Below are positions 27,378 to 36,148 of a DNA stretch of 64,000 bases, in pieces. The position numbers were made by a program, and so were the translations under genes. The DNA comes from Sphingobacteriales bacterium. GTDB taxonomy: Bacteria; Bacteroidota; Bacteroidia; Chitinophagales; Chitinophagaceae. Location of the stretch: positions 106,231-170,230 of the forward strand of contig SEFT01000010.1 of NCBI GenBank assembly GCA_004144175.1, in the 5' to 3' direction. The notes below the pieces were generated by a model that saw only the letters and a list, made by a program, of their open reading frames with translations, was not told the origin of the DNA and searched no databases. The stretch's first letter is position 1. The number at the start of each line of letters is the position of its first letter.

Positions 27378-29459
27378 ATGAGAGAAACAAACCTACCCCA
27401 GGGTGCAAAAGCATCCATGTTTGCTATTCTATTGTTGGGCATTCTTTACGTCAGCCCTTTACGGGCGCAAAAGATCATGAGCCCATCAAACACAGAAAGT
27501 ATTCTTGACTCTGCAGTCGCCGGTGTTACCAGCATCAGTTGCGATATGTTCGATTGTCCGATTGCAGGCGGAAAAATGATGGCTGTAGCCTACGATAGTG
27601 CAGGCTATGTTTGCGTTAAGACCTGGCATTCATCCAACCCGGCAAAGATTACCCGTATTGCTCCGCTACCTGGCACCAACCCCGACGTTATCATTGCAGA
27701 CGATAAGCTTTATCCCGGTAAAAGGGCATTTGTGCTTGTAAGCTGTATCCGAAACAATCGTGTTGAGGTACGGCGATACGCTATTACCATAGCATCCAAG
27801 ACAGGGTACTCTGTCAATCCGACTGCCGGTATTCTCGCCATAAGTCCTAAAACTGCTATTGCAACCAGCCCGAGATTAGAAGCATTCCCCGATACTTCGT
27901 TAACAATAAATGGCTACCCGTCGTACACGGATATTGTTGTTTCCTACGTTGAAAACGGCGATTCCCTGATTGCGCTGAAAGGGCATTCACGCTCTAGTGC
28001 TACTGGCTTTGCAAGATCTAATATTGCTACACTAGATAGTACTACTACGCAGCCAGATGTTGCTGCCATTACAAATGTGGTAAATAGTGACAAGATTGGC
28101 CTATTTACCTATACCACGGCTACCGGACTTTATTTGAAGGAATATAATTTTACAACCAGTACGGCTAGCTCGCCCATATGGCTATCCTCCAATCCTCAAA
28201 TACATAATGCTCCTCGTATCGAGGCGATGAATTTTTACGATCCATCTGCTACTGCTGCCAAGTGGCATGTTGTTTCTTCAGAATACAATATACCGACCGG
28301 GAAATGGGATATAAAGGCCTACAATAGTTTAACAGCATACAACTGCAGCGACATCTTAGGGTCGATGAATAGCAGTTACACGCCTTCTGTTTCGGCTGGT
28401 ATGGGTACTTTGGGTAGTGCGTTCTTTACCGGTAATAAGAACTATGTATTTGGCTGGAAACAGGACAATACGAATAATGTCTATGCAAATTATGTTGACG
28501 TCTCTACCGGTAATAGGGCAAACTCAACAGGTACAATATATTACAACGATACTACCTACTACCAGGATACGATCACATTATACGACACCACAAAGTTTGT
28601 CAATACAAACTACACCATTGTAAAAGATACCAGCTACCTGCTGGACACAACGTATACTTATATAACCGACACCACATTTAAAAATGGAAACAACGGTAAG
28701 AATCCCAAAGAAGGAGATTCTGTTAGAATACTGAGCTGGAGCAAAAAGAAAGGATGGACATGGGTAACGGTTAAGATTGCAAAATGGGCAAACGCAAAAA
28801 GTAATAAAGGGAAGAATAATAAGGAGACAGTTGTTGATACAATAGATATTATAACAACGATCGATACCCTGGATATAATTTATACTACAGATACTATACA
28901 TATTGCTTATAGCGACAGTATTGTTATAACAGCTCGCGATAGCATATTCACAGTGATCGTGGTTACACCTCAGTCGAAGATAGGTAACCTTGTTAATTGC
29001 TACCAGATAAATAATGATAGCTGTGCTGCGAATGTGCCGCTGGCGCTAAGTTCTGCCACTAATACAGGTAACGGTGTGCTGGCTGTATGGCACGATGGAA
29101 GCATGCTGAAATATAAACTGGTAGGTAACACCTCCGGATTTAAAGGAGATGCGGGCGGCGATGGTATGGAAGAAGGGCCGTTTAAGAAGACTCAGAATGA
29201 CCCCTCTGGCGGTGGAATTGCAAATGCTGCTCACGGTGTCATCGAGATTTATCCTAACCCCGGTCACGATATTGTTACTGTAAAAGGAACAGGCGTAAAA
29301 GCGGTAATGGTAACCGATGTTGCAGGTAAGATTGTGTTGAAAGCGGATTTGCAACAAGAAGCCTTCAATGTTTCTGGTCTTATGGTTGGAACTTACATCG
29401 TACACTTTATTTGCGAAGAAGGCATTATCGTACCTCCGGCTAAATTTGTACGGTACTAA
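27378..29459 (+). CDS. Secreted protein with type IX sorting domain and Asp-Thr-rich tracts
   Basis: The signal peptide ends near LRAQ (residue ~31). The C-terminal ~75 residues are a Por/type IX sorting domain: IEIYPNPGHDIVTV, VMVTDVAGKIV, GLMVGTYIVHF. The N-terminal ~370 residues are a beta-rich region resembling repeated WD/propeller-like strands, but I cannot name the fold. Residues ~390-435 and ~485-535 are two stretches with repeated DT and TD pairs (YYQDTITLYDTTK; DTIDIITTIDTLD). They flank a basic segment with many Lys, Asn and Gly (KNGNNGKNPKEGD). This suggests a metal-binding or flexible linker region. It is exported by T9SS and anchored or released at the cell surface. Flanked downstream by two terminators. 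Confidence 0.8.
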   Translation: MRETNLPQGAKASMFAILLLGILYVSPLRAQKIMSPSNTESILDSAVAGVTSISCDMFDCPIAGGKMMAVAYDSAGYVCVKTWHSSNPAKITRIAPLPGTNPDVIIADDKLYPGKRAFVLVSCIRNNRVEVRRYAITIASKTGYSVNPTAGILAISPKTAIATSPRLEAFPDTSLTINGYPSYTDIVVSYVENGDSLIALKGHSRSSATGFARSNIATLDSTTTQPDVAAITNVVNSDKIGLFTYTTATGLYLKEYNFTTSTASSPIWLSSNPQIHNAPRIEAMNFYDPSATAAKWHVVSSEYNIPTGKWDIKAYNSLTAYNCSDILGSMNSSYTPSVSAGMGTLGSAFFTGNKNYVFGWKQDNTNNVYANYVDVSTGNRANSTGTIYYNDTTYYQDTITLYDTTKFVNTNYTIVKDTSYLLDTTYTYITDTTFKNGNNGKNPKEGDSVRILSWSKKKGWTWVTVKIAKWANAKSNKGKNNKETVVDTIDIITTIDTLDIIYTTDTIHIAYSDSIVITARDSIFTVIVVTPQSKIGNLVNCYQINNDSCAANVPLALSSATNTGNGVLAVWHDGSMLKYKLVGNTSGFKGDAGGDGMEEGPFKKTQNDPSGGGIANAAHGVIEIYPNPGHDIVTVKGTGVKAVMVTDVAGKIVLKADLQQEAFNVSGLMVGTYIVHFICEEGIIVPPAKFVRY

Positions 29460-29481
29460 AATGCTTCATTACATGTATTTG

Positions 29482-29522
29482 ATCGGGATGCCTGGCTCTT
29501 ACTGCCAGGCATCCCGATTTTA
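29482..29522 (+). terminator. Strong terminator after the T9SS protein gene
   Basis: Perfect 15-bp stem (left arm 29482-29496, right arm 29504-29518) with a 7-nt loop TCTTACT, followed by TTTAAT. It lies 23 bases after the stop. Confidence 0.85.
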
Positions 29523-29581
29523 ATAACGCACATCCACCCGGTTCGTCCATATAAATATTGCTGACGCTTTATGGGGCAGCA

Positions 29582-29610
29582 AAAAGCCCTGCGTTGTTAG
29601 CAGGGCTTTT
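29582..29610. terminator. Bidirectional terminator between convergent genes
   Basis: Perfect 11-bp stem AAAAGCCCTGC/GCAGGGCTTTT with a 7-nt loop. The A-run on one side and T-run on the other make it usable in both directions. It serves the T9SS gene on the plus strand and the lipoprotein gene on the minus strand. Confidence 0.85.
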
Positions 29611-29631
29611 ATAATAAAGTTGTATTGGCTA

Positions 29632-30345
29632 CTACTTAATACTGTTTTTTACAAGTTTAAACATCGTATCGGAATACGGTACAGCTACAAGAAGTGTGTC
29701 GAGGTGCCTGTTCGCACCCTCTATGATAGAAATTCTGTATTTCTGAGAGATAGAGTCGGTAAGGACAATATCAGGCCCAAAAGTTTTAGTCCAGAGGCTG
29801 TAAGACTTGCCCTTTTGATATGAAATGCTAACGGTATATCCTTTGTTAATGCCAAGGGTCATATTGCCAGGGTCGCTTATTTTGGCGCTGCCTTTAAGGC
29901 CTGCAACTGCTTTCCACGTAGTTCCCGATCCGGTATCTATATATGTTGCGCGTGCGGTAGACGGTGCAATTTTATAATTCCTGTTCGAAGCGTCAAACTT
30001 GAAATGAATTGCATTTGCACTGGTATTAGGCGTTGTGGTGTCGAGGATGGCCCCCCAGTTTGATACCTCATACTGGCTGCTATACCAGTCGACAAAGTAA
30101 GTGCCATACGTAAAAGGTGCAACTATAGTAGCGCCTGCAGGTACGGTGATCGTATAGCCGCTTTTTGTTTTGCGGGTATTAACGTACGCACTGTAGCTCG
30201 CTTGAAACCTCATTGTCACTTCTTGATCGGTAGTATTCGATATGCCAAGGCCAGATGCTTCACTCAGGTCCTGCTTAGGTTTTTTGCATGCAGCAAATAA
30301 TGCAGTTGCAGACACCACAAATAATAGACGAATAGCAGTTTTCAT
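29632..30345 (-). CDS. Hypothetical lipoprotein
   Basis: Residues 1-20 are a lipoprotein signal (MKTAIRLLFVVSATALFAAC, lipobox FAAC, Cys20) followed by KKPKQ. The mature ~215 residues are rich in Ser, Thr, Tyr and beta-prone segments. I recognise no domain. It is expected to be anchored in the outer membrane. A -7 element lies 4 bases before the ATG. It is separated from the Wzi-like gene on the same strand by 63 bases, so it has its own promoter. Confidence 0.7.
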   Translation of the reverse strand: MKTAIRLLFVVSATALFAACKKPKQDLSEASGLGISNTTDQEVTMRFQASYSAYVNTRKTKSGYTITVPAGATIVAPFTYGTYFVDWYSSQYEVSNWGAILDTTTPNTSANAIHFKFDASNRNYKIAPSTARATYIDTGSGTTWKAVAGLKGSAKISDPGNMTLGINKGYTVSISYQKGKSYSLWTKTFGPDIVLTDSISQKYRISIIEGANRHLDTLLVAVPYSDTMFKLVKNSIK

Positions 30346-30349
30346 GCGC

Positions 30350-30357
30350 CAAATATA
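30350..30357 (-). promoter_or_regulatory. Promoter -7 element abutting the lipoprotein start
   Basis: Read on the minus strand this is TATATTTG, an exact TAnnTTTG match, ending 4 bases before the ATG (30345-30343). Transcription would begin at or next to the start codon, giving a leaderless mRNA. No TTTG at -33 was seen. Confidence 0.5.
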
Positions 30358-30408
30358 TAACTTTTAACGGACTGTGACATTACGATTAGGTTACTGGACT
30401 GTCGGGTT

Positions 30409-32097
30409 CTACCAGAAATTATAATTCCGGCGGGCAAAATTTAGCCGTATACCCGTCTGGATGTAGGCATCGGTAGGCATCAGGTCTGTATTGTAATAAT
30501 AACGGCGGTATGTAACTCCCAAGTCTATAAAGAGGTTTTCACGCAACTCATAGGAGGCATTTAGGTTGGCCAGTATACAATACAAGCCTATTCCGGTTAT
30601 CATTTTGTACCCATAGTCCCTCTTTTGGCCCGGTATAACACTTCGATTTTCATAGTTGTCAAAAATATTGTTACCAAAGTTGGCGCTTCCTGTATCAGAG
30701 CCTTTGCTGTAGATCATGCCCTCTGCCGTAAGATACAAGTTCTTAATGGGTTGGTATGTTGCGGTTCCTCTTACTTCCATAAAATCGGCACCTAGGGGAT
30801 GAGCTATAGGCTGGTTGTAGTGAGTATAGTTGGCAACACTATCGTAGTGCGTGTAGGTAAAGGGGCGAACAATATTGAACTCTGCCTGCAGGTCAAGATT
30901 TTTTACCGTAAAAGCGTCGAAATATTTACCTCCTATCTGTGCAGCTACTTTATTTGCCCACCAGCCATTACCACCAAATAGTTCTTTTGTTTTAAACTCA
31001 TCCAGCAGCAATTGACCATATAGCTGTAGTCGTTTAGCTGCTATCGCTTTAAAGTTGATACCAAGCAGCACATTGTCGGGGCTGCCCATAGCTCGTTCTA
31101 CCTGGCGGTAAAGTATTATGGGGTTCATGTAGCCAAACTCGTACCTGTCTTTGCGTCCGAATATAACGCTCTCAAAAATCCCAACGTTTAGCCATTTGGT
31201 AGCATTAATGCTCAGGTGGTGCATGGTGGCATACTTGTGGGCAACATTGCTGTATCCTTTAAAATCGGGCGTGAGCTCGAGGTACAGGTTTTGATAGTTG
31301 AACTTCCAGATGCGCGTATTTATACGAAGAAAAGCTGCCGGTGCACTAAAGTCGCTTAGGAAGAGGCTGCGCTGCCCGTCGCCCCAATATTGTTTGTCAT
31401 AGCCGAACGTAATGTTTATGTGGTCTTTTATCGCCGCGATGTCTATATACCCCCTGGCCAGCAGGTAATCGTACTTTGTGTTAGATACTCTCTTAAAGTA
31501 GTCTGCTCCCGGTACTGCCCGGGTGGTATCTACCCATTCTCTTACAAAATAAGGAGGGCTTTCCTGGTTGTCGGTAAAAAAGGTATAAAATCCAACTTTT
31601 TTGGCGATCCATCCTCTTGCTTCCAGACCACGATTACTGGTAAAAAGACCACGTTTGGGGCCATTTTTATCATAAACTCCTATCGCGGTCAATACCGGGT
31701 TCGCGGCAAAAAAGAAGTTGTCATTCTTTACATAAATGAGCTCGGGCTGTTTCTTATAAAAATGCTTTAGTATAGGTCGTCTGCTATCTATCGCTCCATC
31801 TTCGTCGTCTGCCCATTCGCCGCTTGTCGAAATTGCATGTTCTATATTGTATTCATCTATTGCCGTCAGTTCGGTATGGTTCGAGTCTGTGTTTATTTTT
31901 TCCAGAAACGATACCAGTCTTTTTCTGGATACGGGCTTCACCGAAAGAAAAAGATCGTTAGAGAGTTTGCCCGATCTTGTTTCCAGCCTGTCGAGTATAT
32001 GATAATCCTCATAACCTAACTGTAAATAAGTTGTTTGTGCATTAAGCGTACACGAAAGAAAAATGGTTGCAATAGCTAATGTGGTTTTCCGAAGCAT
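30409..32097 (-). CDS. Wzi/RemB-like outer-membrane beta-barrel protein
   Basis: The signal peptide ends at TLNAQ (residue ~21). An N-terminal ~100-residue alpha/beta region precedes a barrel with repeated aromatic strands. The block INITFGYDKQYWGDGQRSLFLSDFS matches the capsule-assembly Wzi family and the gliding protein RemB, where the RDKQFWG-type motif is conserved. The last residues (LNFARRNYNFW) end in an aromatic, as expected of a barrel. Length (562) is usual. Likely role: surface attachment or assembly of the polysaccharide made by this region; a motility role is the alternative. Confidence 0.82.
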   Translation of the reverse strand: MLRKTTLAIATIFLSCTLNAQTTYLQLGYEDYHILDRLETRSGKLSNDLFLSVKPVSRKRLVSFLEKINTDSNHTELTAIDEYNIEHAISTSGEWADDEDGAIDSRRPILKHFYKKQPELIYVKNDNFFFAANPVLTAIGVYDKNGPKRGLFTSNRGLEARGWIAKKVGFYTFFTDNQESPPYFVREWVDTTRAVPGADYFKRVSNTKYDYLLARGYIDIAAIKDHINITFGYDKQYWGDGQRSLFLSDFSAPAAFLRINTRIWKFNYQNLYLELTPDFKGYSNVAHKYATMHHLSINATKWLNVGIFESVIFGRKDRYEFGYMNPIILYRQVERAMGSPDNVLLGINFKAIAAKRLQLYGQLLLDEFKTKELFGGNGWWANKVAAQIGGKYFDAFTVKNLDLQAEFNIVRPFTYTHYDSVANYTHYNQPIAHPLGADFMEVRGTATYQPIKNLYLTAEGMIYSKGSDTGSANFGNNIFDNYENRSVIPGQKRDYGYKMITGIGLYCILANLNASYELRENLFIDLGVTYRRYYYNTDLMPTDAYIQTGIRLNFARRNYNFW

Positions 32098-32203
32098 ACG
32101 GTTATTGGTTCTTCTGCGTCTGATAAAAGTACTATTTTTACGGTGGTCATTACGGGTTGCAATAGTTCGTCATGGCATTACAATTTCATTTTGATTGATA
32201 ACC

Positions 32204-32941
32204 ATGCTTTTAGAGATCGCAGCTTTTAATTTTCACTCTGCAGTCCTTGCGGCGCAGGCTGGTGCTGACCGTATAGAGATATGTGAGAATACACTGGAAG
32301 GAGGTGTAACACCATCATTGGGTGTAGTGAAGGTATTGAAGCAGTTGACAAGCGTTCCAATCTTCCCGATGGTGCGGCCGCGTGGCGGAGATTTCCTGTA
32401 CACTATGCACGAAGTAGAGGTGATGAAGCATGATATAGCTTTGTTTAAAGAGCTTGGTTGCGAAGGTGTAGTGTTGGGAGTGCTTACGAGAGACGGCAGT
32501 GTTGATAAAGCTGTTTTAAAAGAGCTGGTTGAACTGGCAAGTCCGATGGAGGTGACCTTTCATCGTGCTTTTGACCGTGCAAAAGATCCGATGGCCGCGC
32601 TCGAAGATATCATTGAGGCTGGTTGCAATCGCATCCTTACCAGCGGGCAGATGCCCACAGCAAAGGAGGGCATGAAACGCCTGCATGACCTGGTAGCCGC
32701 GGCGCGTGGCAGGTTGGTGATAATGCCGGGATGCGGCGTGACAAGCCAGAGCATCAGGGAAATAGCAGAATATACCGGCGCTACAGAATTGCACTCTGCT
32801 GCCAAGGCAACGGAACGGTCGGCTATGGACTATAAAAAACCTGAGCTGAACGAAGACCTGAATACCGTAAGTGTGGACGTGGAAGAGGTGAGGCGTATGA
32901 AAGCTGAGCTGCGACTGGCAGGGAATAAGGCTGTAGTTTAA
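32204..32941 (+). CDS. cutC: CutC-family protein (copper homeostasis, putative)
   Basis: TIM-barrel protein of the CutC family: MLLEIAAFNFHSAVLAAQAG at the N-terminus, ADRIEICENTLEGGVTPS, FPMVRPRGGDFLYT, TFHRAFDRAKDP, RILTSGQ and MPGCGVTSQSI. ATG 32204 is chosen because it gives the standard N-terminus; the TTG three codons earlier adds only MIT. Length 245 is normal. The copper role was inferred from E. coli genetics and is debated; the enzymatic function is unknown. Divergent from the Wzi-like gene. Confidence 0.93.
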   Translation: MLLEIAAFNFHSAVLAAQAGADRIEICENTLEGGVTPSLGVVKVLKQLTSVPIFPMVRPRGGDFLYTMHEVEVMKHDIALFKELGCEGVVLGVLTRDGSVDKAVLKELVELASPMEVTFHRAFDRAKDPMAALEDIIEAGCNRILTSGQMPTAKEGMKRLHDLVAAARGRLVIMPGCGVTSQSIREIAEYTGATELHSAAKATERSAMDYKKPELNEDLNTVSVDVEEVRRMKAELRLAGNKAVV

Positions 32942-33027
32942 AACCGAAAGCATATCGCATTTAGTTGTTGCGCTTATAGTATCGACATATAATTATTGAA
33001 TAATTTTTAAGAAAAGAAATCCGGAGC

Positions 33028-34107
33028 ATGAATAGTGTGAAATTTGTAATAGCAGGGCTAGGGGCAATAGGTAAGCGGCATGCGTATATGGTGCTCGGCA
33101 CGCCTAATGCCGAAGTTGTAGCGCTAATAGAGCCGGACGTGCAGAAGATAGCAGGGTATCCCGAGCTACAGGCATTGCCGTTCTTTTCTTCCCTCGATGA
33201 ATTTCTGCAAGCAGATATAAGTGCAGATGTAATAAATATATGCACACCTAACGGGCTACACGCCCCACTGGCTATAAAGGCCCTGAAGCGCAAGTACCAT
33301 GTAGTGATAGAAAAGCCGATGGGCTTGTCGAAAACAGAATGTGAAGAGGTTATTTTTACATCGCTGCAAGAGGCACGCCAGGTATTTGTAGTAAAGCAGA
33401 ACAGGTATAGCCCGCCCGGCAAGTGGATGAAGCAGGTAGTAAGTGAAAAAACCATAGGCGAGGTGCTGATGGTGCAGATCAATTGCTACTGGAATCGTGA
33501 TGAACGCTACTACCGCGCCGGCGACTGGAAAGGTACATTGGCGTTGGATGGAGGAGTGCTCTATACTCAGTTCTCTCATTTTGTCGACATCATGTACTGG
33601 ATATTTGGCGATATCAGGAACATTAAGGCCAGTTTTGCCAACCATACCCACAAAGACAATACAGAGTTTGAAGACTCGGGCCTGGTGCAGTTCGACTTTG
33701 TAAACGGGGGCATGGGCTGCCTCAACTACTCAACAGCCATTTGGGATACCAACATGGAGAGCTCCATTACCGTAATAGGCAGCAAAGGTTCTTTTAAGGT
33801 AGGCGGGCAGTACATGAACGAAATCGAGTATTGTCATATTAAAGACTATACACCACCTGTATTACCTCCTACAAACCCTCCTAATGATTACGGGCCATTC
33901 AAAGGCAGCGCCGCAAACCATCATTATGTAATTGAGAATGTGATCAACACATTAAACGGGCTTGGTACAATAACAACTAATGCCCTTGAGGGAATGAAGG
34001 TGGTGGAAATAATAGAGCGTATTTACGAAACACGTAAATTAGAGTCTCTGACGAAAGACATAAAGAGGAAAAATACCGGTGAAAGACCGGAGCCTGTAAC
34101 TATCTGA
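33028..34107 (+). CDS. WbpB-like Gfo/Idh/MocA oxidoreductase
   Basis: NAD-dependent dehydrogenase: Rossmann N-terminus [17 protein letters not shown], then [19 protein letters not shown] and [15 protein letters not shown] (EKP motif). The C-terminal half has [30 protein letters not shown] with the conserved histidine. This is the pattern of WbpB/WlbA, which oxidises UDP-N-acetylglucosaminuronic acid at C3. It is followed 17 bases later by a WbpD-like acetyltransferase, and a WbpA-like dehydrogenase lies at 37409, so the pathway reading is well supported. Confidence 0.87.
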   Translation: MNSVKFVIAGLGAIGKRHAYMVLGTPNAEVVALIEPDVQKIAGYPELQALPFFSSLDEFLQADISADVINICTPNGLHAPLAIKALKRKYHVVIEKPMGLSKTECEEVIFTSLQEARQVFVVKQNRYSPPGKWMKQVVSEKTIGEVLMVQINCYWNRDERYYRAGDWKGTLALDGGVLYTQFSHFVDIMYWIFGDIRNIKASFANHTHKDNTEFEDSGLVQFDFVNGGMGCLNYSTAIWDTNMESSITVIGSKGSFKVGGQYMNEIEYCHIKDYTPPVLPPTNPPNDYGPFKGSAANHHYVIENVINTLNGLGTITTNALEGMKVVEIIERIYETRKLESLTKDIKRKNTGERPEPVTI

Positions 34108-34124
34108 TAAAAGCATTCATACCA

Positions 34125-34730
34125 ATGAACTTCCATGCACACGAAACGACGGTAATAGATAGCCCCTGTGAGATAGGCGAAGGTACCCGGATATGGCATT
34201 TTTCGCACATCATGGCCAACTGCAAGATTGGTGAGCGATGTAATATTGGCCAGAACGTAGTTATTTCTCCCGATGTAGTACTGGGCAATAATGTTAAGAT
34301 CCAAAATAATGTATCGGTATACACCGGGGTTACCTGCGATGACGACGTATTCCTGGGGCCCAGCTGTGTTTTTACCAATGTTACCAATCCACGCAGCGGT
34401 GTGAACAGAAGAGGCCAATATGATAAGACGCACGTGGGTAAAGGTGCTACAATTGGAGCCAACGCTACCATCGTATGCGGACATAATATAGGGGCTTATG
34501 CTTTTATAGGTGCAGGAGCAGTAGTTACCAAAGATGTGCCTGCTTATGCACTGGTAGTAGGCAACCCCTCGAAACAAATAGGCTGGATGAGCGAGTATGG
34601 CAGCAGGCTGCATTTTAATGCAGAAGGCCATGCTGTATGTGGCGAAAGCGGGGAGCGTTATAGGTTAGTGGATGAAGGTGTGCGTAAAGAGCTCGCGTCT
34701 GCAGTAGCTGATGCCGGTAAAACTTCATAA
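34125..34730 (+). CDS. WbpD-like UDP-amino-uronate N-acetyltransferase
   Basis: Left-handed beta-helix acetyltransferase: [96 protein letters not shown]. This is the WbpD/WlbB signature and differs clearly from the shorter acyltransferases at 5996 and 8237. It N-acetylates the 3-amino group of UDP-2-acetamido-3-amino-glucuronate. Length 201. Confidence 0.87.
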   Translation: MNFHAHETTVIDSPCEIGEGTRIWHFSHIMANCKIGERCNIGQNVVISPDVVLGNNVKIQNNVSVYTGVTCDDDVFLGPSCVFTNVTNPRSGVNRRGQYDKTHVGKGATIGANATIVCGHNIGAYAFIGAGAVVTKDVPAYALVVGNPSKQIGWMSEYGSRLHFNAEGHAVCGESGERYRLVDEGVRKELASAVADAGKTS

Positions 34731-34781
34731 AAAATTGAAATAGCGGGGTCTGTTCGCCAGAGCTATTAAATTTCAATATGC

Positions 34782-34789
34782 TACTTTTG
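34782..34789 (+). promoter_or_regulatory. Promoter -7 element before the priming sugar transferase
   Basis: TACTTTTG matches TAnnTTTG exactly and lies 13 bases upstream of ATG 34803. The leader would be under 10 bases. No TTTG at the -33 position was found. Confidence 0.5.
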
Positions 34790-34802
34790 CATTTTTAATA
34801 GC

Positions 34803-35414
34803 ATGCTTTATAGAAGTGTAGTCAAGCCGGTTTTTGATCTGATCGTTGCAGCAACAGCCTTTACGCTTGCATTACCCGTTTTTCTTATTGTTACCATACT
34901 GTTATTCATAGCCAATAATGGCAAGCCGTTTTTCTTTCAGAAGCGGCCCGGCAAGCATGGTAATATATTCAAGGTCATCAAGTTCAAGACCATGAACGAT
35001 AAGAAGGGTAAGGATGGCCAGTTGCTACCCGATGCCGACCGCCTGACTGCAATAGGCCAGTTTGTGCGTAAGACCTCGCTCGATGAGATACCGCAACTAC
35101 TGAACGTGATAAAAGGTGATATGAGCCTGATAGGGCCCAGGCCATTGCTGGTTGAGTACCTGCCGTTGTATAATGACCGCCAGAAGACCAGGCACAATGT
35201 GCGCCCCGGCATCACCGGCTGGGCGCAGGTGAACGGGCGCAATGCCATCAGCTGGAGCCAGAAGTTTGAGTATGACGCGTGGTACGTAGAGCATATGAGC
35301 TTCGGACTGGATCTGAAAATTATGTGGCTCACGGTATTCAAGGTCTTTAATTCCGAAGGCATTAGTTCGGGTACATCTGTTACAATGGAAAAATTTACAG
35401 GTAATACATTATGA
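34803..35414 (+). CDS. PglC/WcaJ-type phosphoglycosyl transferase (priming sugar transferase)
   Basis: Initiates polysaccharide or glycan assembly by placing a sugar phosphate on undecaprenyl phosphate. One N-terminal re-entrant hydrophobic segment (VFDLIVAATAFTLALPVFLI) precedes the catalytic core: FFQKRPGKHGNIFKVIKFKT, FVRKTSLDEIPQLLNVIKGD, MSLIGPRPLLVEYLPLY, VRPGITGWAQVNGRNAISW. Length (203) matches the small monotopic PglC type, not the large WbaP/WcaJ type. The following PglD-like and PglE-like genes suggest a bacillosamine-type or related diamino-sugar substrate. Confidence 0.92.
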   Translation: MLYRSVVKPVFDLIVAATAFTLALPVFLIVTILLFIANNGKPFFFQKRPGKHGNIFKVIKFKTMNDKKGKDGQLLPDADRLTAIGQFVRKTSLDEIPQLLNVIKGDMSLIGPRPLLVEYLPLYNDRQKTRHNVRPGITGWAQVNGRNAISWSQKFEYDAWYVEHMSFGLDLKIMWLTVFKVFNSEGISSGTSVTMEKFTGNTL

Positions 35415-36025
35415 TCGTATTTGGCGCAAGTGGCCATGGAAAGGTCATTATAGAGATACTGGAATCAAATGGCTGTACAGATATAGAGGTGTGGGACGAC
35501 GCAGCAAAGCCCGATATCTTGCATCATCGGGTGCAGCTGGCATCAGTAGATAAGCTACCCGCCGATGCCGGGATGGTAATAGCCGTTGGCAGCAATAAGA
35601 TAAGAAAAATGATAGCGGAGCGGTATAGCGACAAGGTCGCATACATCCCCGCTGTGCATGCCCGCACTAATCTTTCGCCGCGCTGCAAAGTAGGGGCAGG
35701 TACGGTAGTGATGGCAGGCGTTACGATAAATGCCGATGCGGTGATAGGCGCACATTGCATTATTAATACCAATGCATCGGTTGACCACGATTGCTACATA
35801 GGCGATTTCGTGCATATATCCCCTAATGCATCGTTATGCGGTACTATATCTGTAGGCGAAGGCACGCATATAGGGGCGGGAGCAACCATAATACCCAACC
35901 TGAAAATTGGCAAGTGGTGTACCATCGGCGCAGGATCGGTAGTGATAAAAGATGTGCCTGATTACTGTACAGTAGTAGGCAATCCGGGTCGTATCATTAA
36001 ACAAAATATAACAGTAAGTCCTTAA
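35411..36025 (+). CDS. PglD/NeuD-like sugar O/N-acetyltransferase
   Basis: N-terminal Rossmann-like domain (IVFGASGHGKVIIEILESNG) binding the nucleotide sugar, followed by a hexapeptide beta-helix: GAGTVVMAGVTINADAVIGA, HCIINTNASVDHDCYIGDF, VHISPNASLCGTISVG. The catalytic histidine lies in SVDHDC. This is the PglD/NeuD layout; length 204. It overlaps the PglC-type gene by 4 bases. It likely acetylates the 4-amino sugar made by the neighbouring aminotransferase. Confidence 0.87.
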   Translation: MIVFGASGHGKVIIEILESNGCTDIEVWDDAAKPDILHHRVQLASVDKLPADAGMVIAVGSNKIRKMIAERYSDKVAYIPAVHARTNLSPRCKVGAGTVVMAGVTINADAVIGAHCIINTNASVDHDCYIGDFVHISPNASLCGTISVGEGTHIGAGATIIPNLKIGKWCTIGAGSVVIKDVPDYCTVVGNPGRIIKQNITVSP

Positions 36026-36053
36026 ATATCGGTTTATATAGCTTGTTTTTATA

Positions 36054-36103
36054 TAAATTTGCATTTTTTAATGAGCGGCCATAGAATCAGGCTTCATTAC
36101 TAA
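36054..36103 (+). promoter_or_regulatory. Promoter -7 element and 10-codon leader ORF before the aminotransferase
   Basis: TAAATTTG (36054-36061) matches TAnnTTTG exactly. A complete small frame (MSGHRIRLHY, stop at 36101-36103) starts at 36071, 10 bases further on. The aminotransferase ATG is at 36149, so the mRNA would carry a leader peptide followed by a T-rich stretch. The promoter is plausible; translation of the leader peptide is only a possibility. Confidence 0.35.
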
Positions 36104-36148
36104 GCCCTAACAAAGAGAGTTTTTTTATATTTTAGATAATACACGGTT

